The notes beneath the pieces are model-generated. The model had not been told where the DNA came from. It saw only the letters and a list, made by a program, of their open reading frames with translations, and ran no database searches. From the NCBI GenBank assembly GCA_030588285.1, contig JAUUYK010000054.1, positions 1 through 6,748 of the forward strand: a DNA stretch of 6,748 bases. Direction: 5' to 3'. The translations under genes and the position numbers were made by a program. The number at the start of each line of letters is the position of its first letter. Within the stretch, counting starts at the first letter, position 1. This DNA is from Kiritimatiellales bacterium. Lineage in GTDB: Bacteria > Verrucomicrobiota > Kiritimatiellia > Kiritimatiellales > Pontiellaceae. Positions 6,467-6,748 of this stretch are shown in pieces.

Positions 6467-6522
6467 TAGAATCTCTCCCGACACCTACAACTGCGGGAAC
6501 ATCGTCTACCCCAGAGATTCTA
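6467..6522. repeat. 10-bp inverted repeat downstream of the fusion gene
   Basis: TAGAATCTCT (6467-6476) and AGAGATTCTA (6513-6522) are perfect inverted copies with 36 bases between them. The loop holds a smaller stem, CCCG (6477-6480) with CGGG (6494-6497). It begins 18 bases after the fusion gene's stop codon. A TTTTT tract occurs at 6535-6539, 12 bases after the stem, too far for a textbook intrinsic terminator. A structured 3' end or a binding site is possible. The right arm coincides with the TAG that would end the possible minus-strand gene at the window edge. Confidence 0.5.
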
Positions 6523-6748
6523 TTCCTCTGAAGCTTTTTCCTCCTGTGCCACTTCCCGCTACAAGAGCATTCATACAAATCTTTCCTTTCTGCTTCATAT
6601 TCAAGAATCGTAACATCAAAATTACCTGTTACCTTAACTATTCTTGCCTGCCAAAAAGTACTATCCGTTTCCATCCCTTTTTTCCCACCCACTTCTTTGT
6701 CAGCCAAGTACTTGATACTTTTCATACCTAAATCTAATTGCACTGATA
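6520..6748 (-). pseudogene. possible 3' end of a minus-strand gene, frame-disrupted or with a sequencing error
   Basis: A minus-strand frame is open from the right edge and reads protein-like sequence (STFWQARIVKVTGNFDV, then TILEYEAERKDLYECSCSG) to about 6555. Continuing in that frame runs antisense into the fusion gene as far as 6336 and turns into Arg/Leu/Trp-rich, unlikely protein. Shifting by one base at the GGG at 6557-6555 gives EVAQEEKASEE and a TAG at 6522-6520, a natural-looking acidic C-terminus outside the neighbouring gene. A missing G in that run would explain this. Possible starts within the window are a GTG at 6743 and an ATG at 6725, but the gene may begin beyond the edge. 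The stretch is clearly AT-richer than its neighbours. I do not recognise the protein. It could also be non-coding. Confidence 0.35.

Noticed and set aside
6336..6519. Extension of the right-edge minus-strand frame antisense into the fusion gene
   Set aside because: The residues in this part are Arg/Leu/Trp-rich, the expected antisense shadow of the Lys/Ala/Glu-rich C-terminus of the plus-strand gene.
6535..6590. Third minus-strand frame starting with an ATG at 6590 and containing a GSGTGGKS sequence that resembles a P-loop
   Set aside because: The frame is only 22 codons long, and the glycine-rich stretch lacks the strand and helix context of a real nucleotide-binding site.

Overview
The window looks like a chromosomal housekeeping stretch from a Gram-negative-type bacterium. 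The last gene is a predicted inner-membrane protein with a periplasmic AsmA-like part, which implies a two-membrane envelope. The coding DNA is moderately GC-rich, with many C-ending codons in the last gene, and Shine-Dalgarno sequences are weak or absent before several starts. The MutL lineage features make me lean toward the Planctomycetes-Verrucomicrobia-Chlamydiae group, but this is a low-confidence guess. No 16S rRNA gene or other strong taxonomic marker is present.

Left part, minus strand (1-1226): rsmD (16S rRNA G966 methyltransferase) and coaD (phosphopantetheine adenylyltransferase) overlap by four bases, the common rsmD-coaD pairing. They are followed downstream by a tRNA-Ser(GGA) gene with an encoded CCA end. 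A 172-bp divergent intergenic region (1227-1398) with two inverted repeats separates rsmD from mutL, which reads the other way.

Middle (1399-4488): mutL (602 codons) has an intact ATPase half. Its C-terminal half has lost the residues that form the endonuclease metal site in most non-enterobacterial MutL proteins. It ends one base before the end of a convergent, unrecognised all-helical 203-codon gene. After a gene-poor 287-bp stretch comes a short gene consisting of little more than an NFACT-R (DUF814) RNA-binding domain, with no NFACT-N domain attached.

Right part (4489-6748): a clear sigma70-type promoter precedes a 595-codon gene. It joins a DUF2062/TIGR03546-like multi-pass membrane module to an AsmA-like (TIGR03545-like) periplasmic module. 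These are usually two adjacent genes, so a fusion is the likeliest explanation. A 10-bp inverted repeat follows. The visibly AT-richer right edge holds what may be the 3' end of a minus-strand gene with a one-base frame disruption.

The genes do not form one pathway: translation (tRNA, RsmD, NFACT-R), CoA synthesis, DNA repair and envelope biology sit side by side. The items most worth a second look are the fused membrane/AsmA gene, the altered MutL nuclease site, the solo NFACT-R gene and the orphan helical gene. I see no clearly novel multi-gene system, mobile element or CRISPR array.
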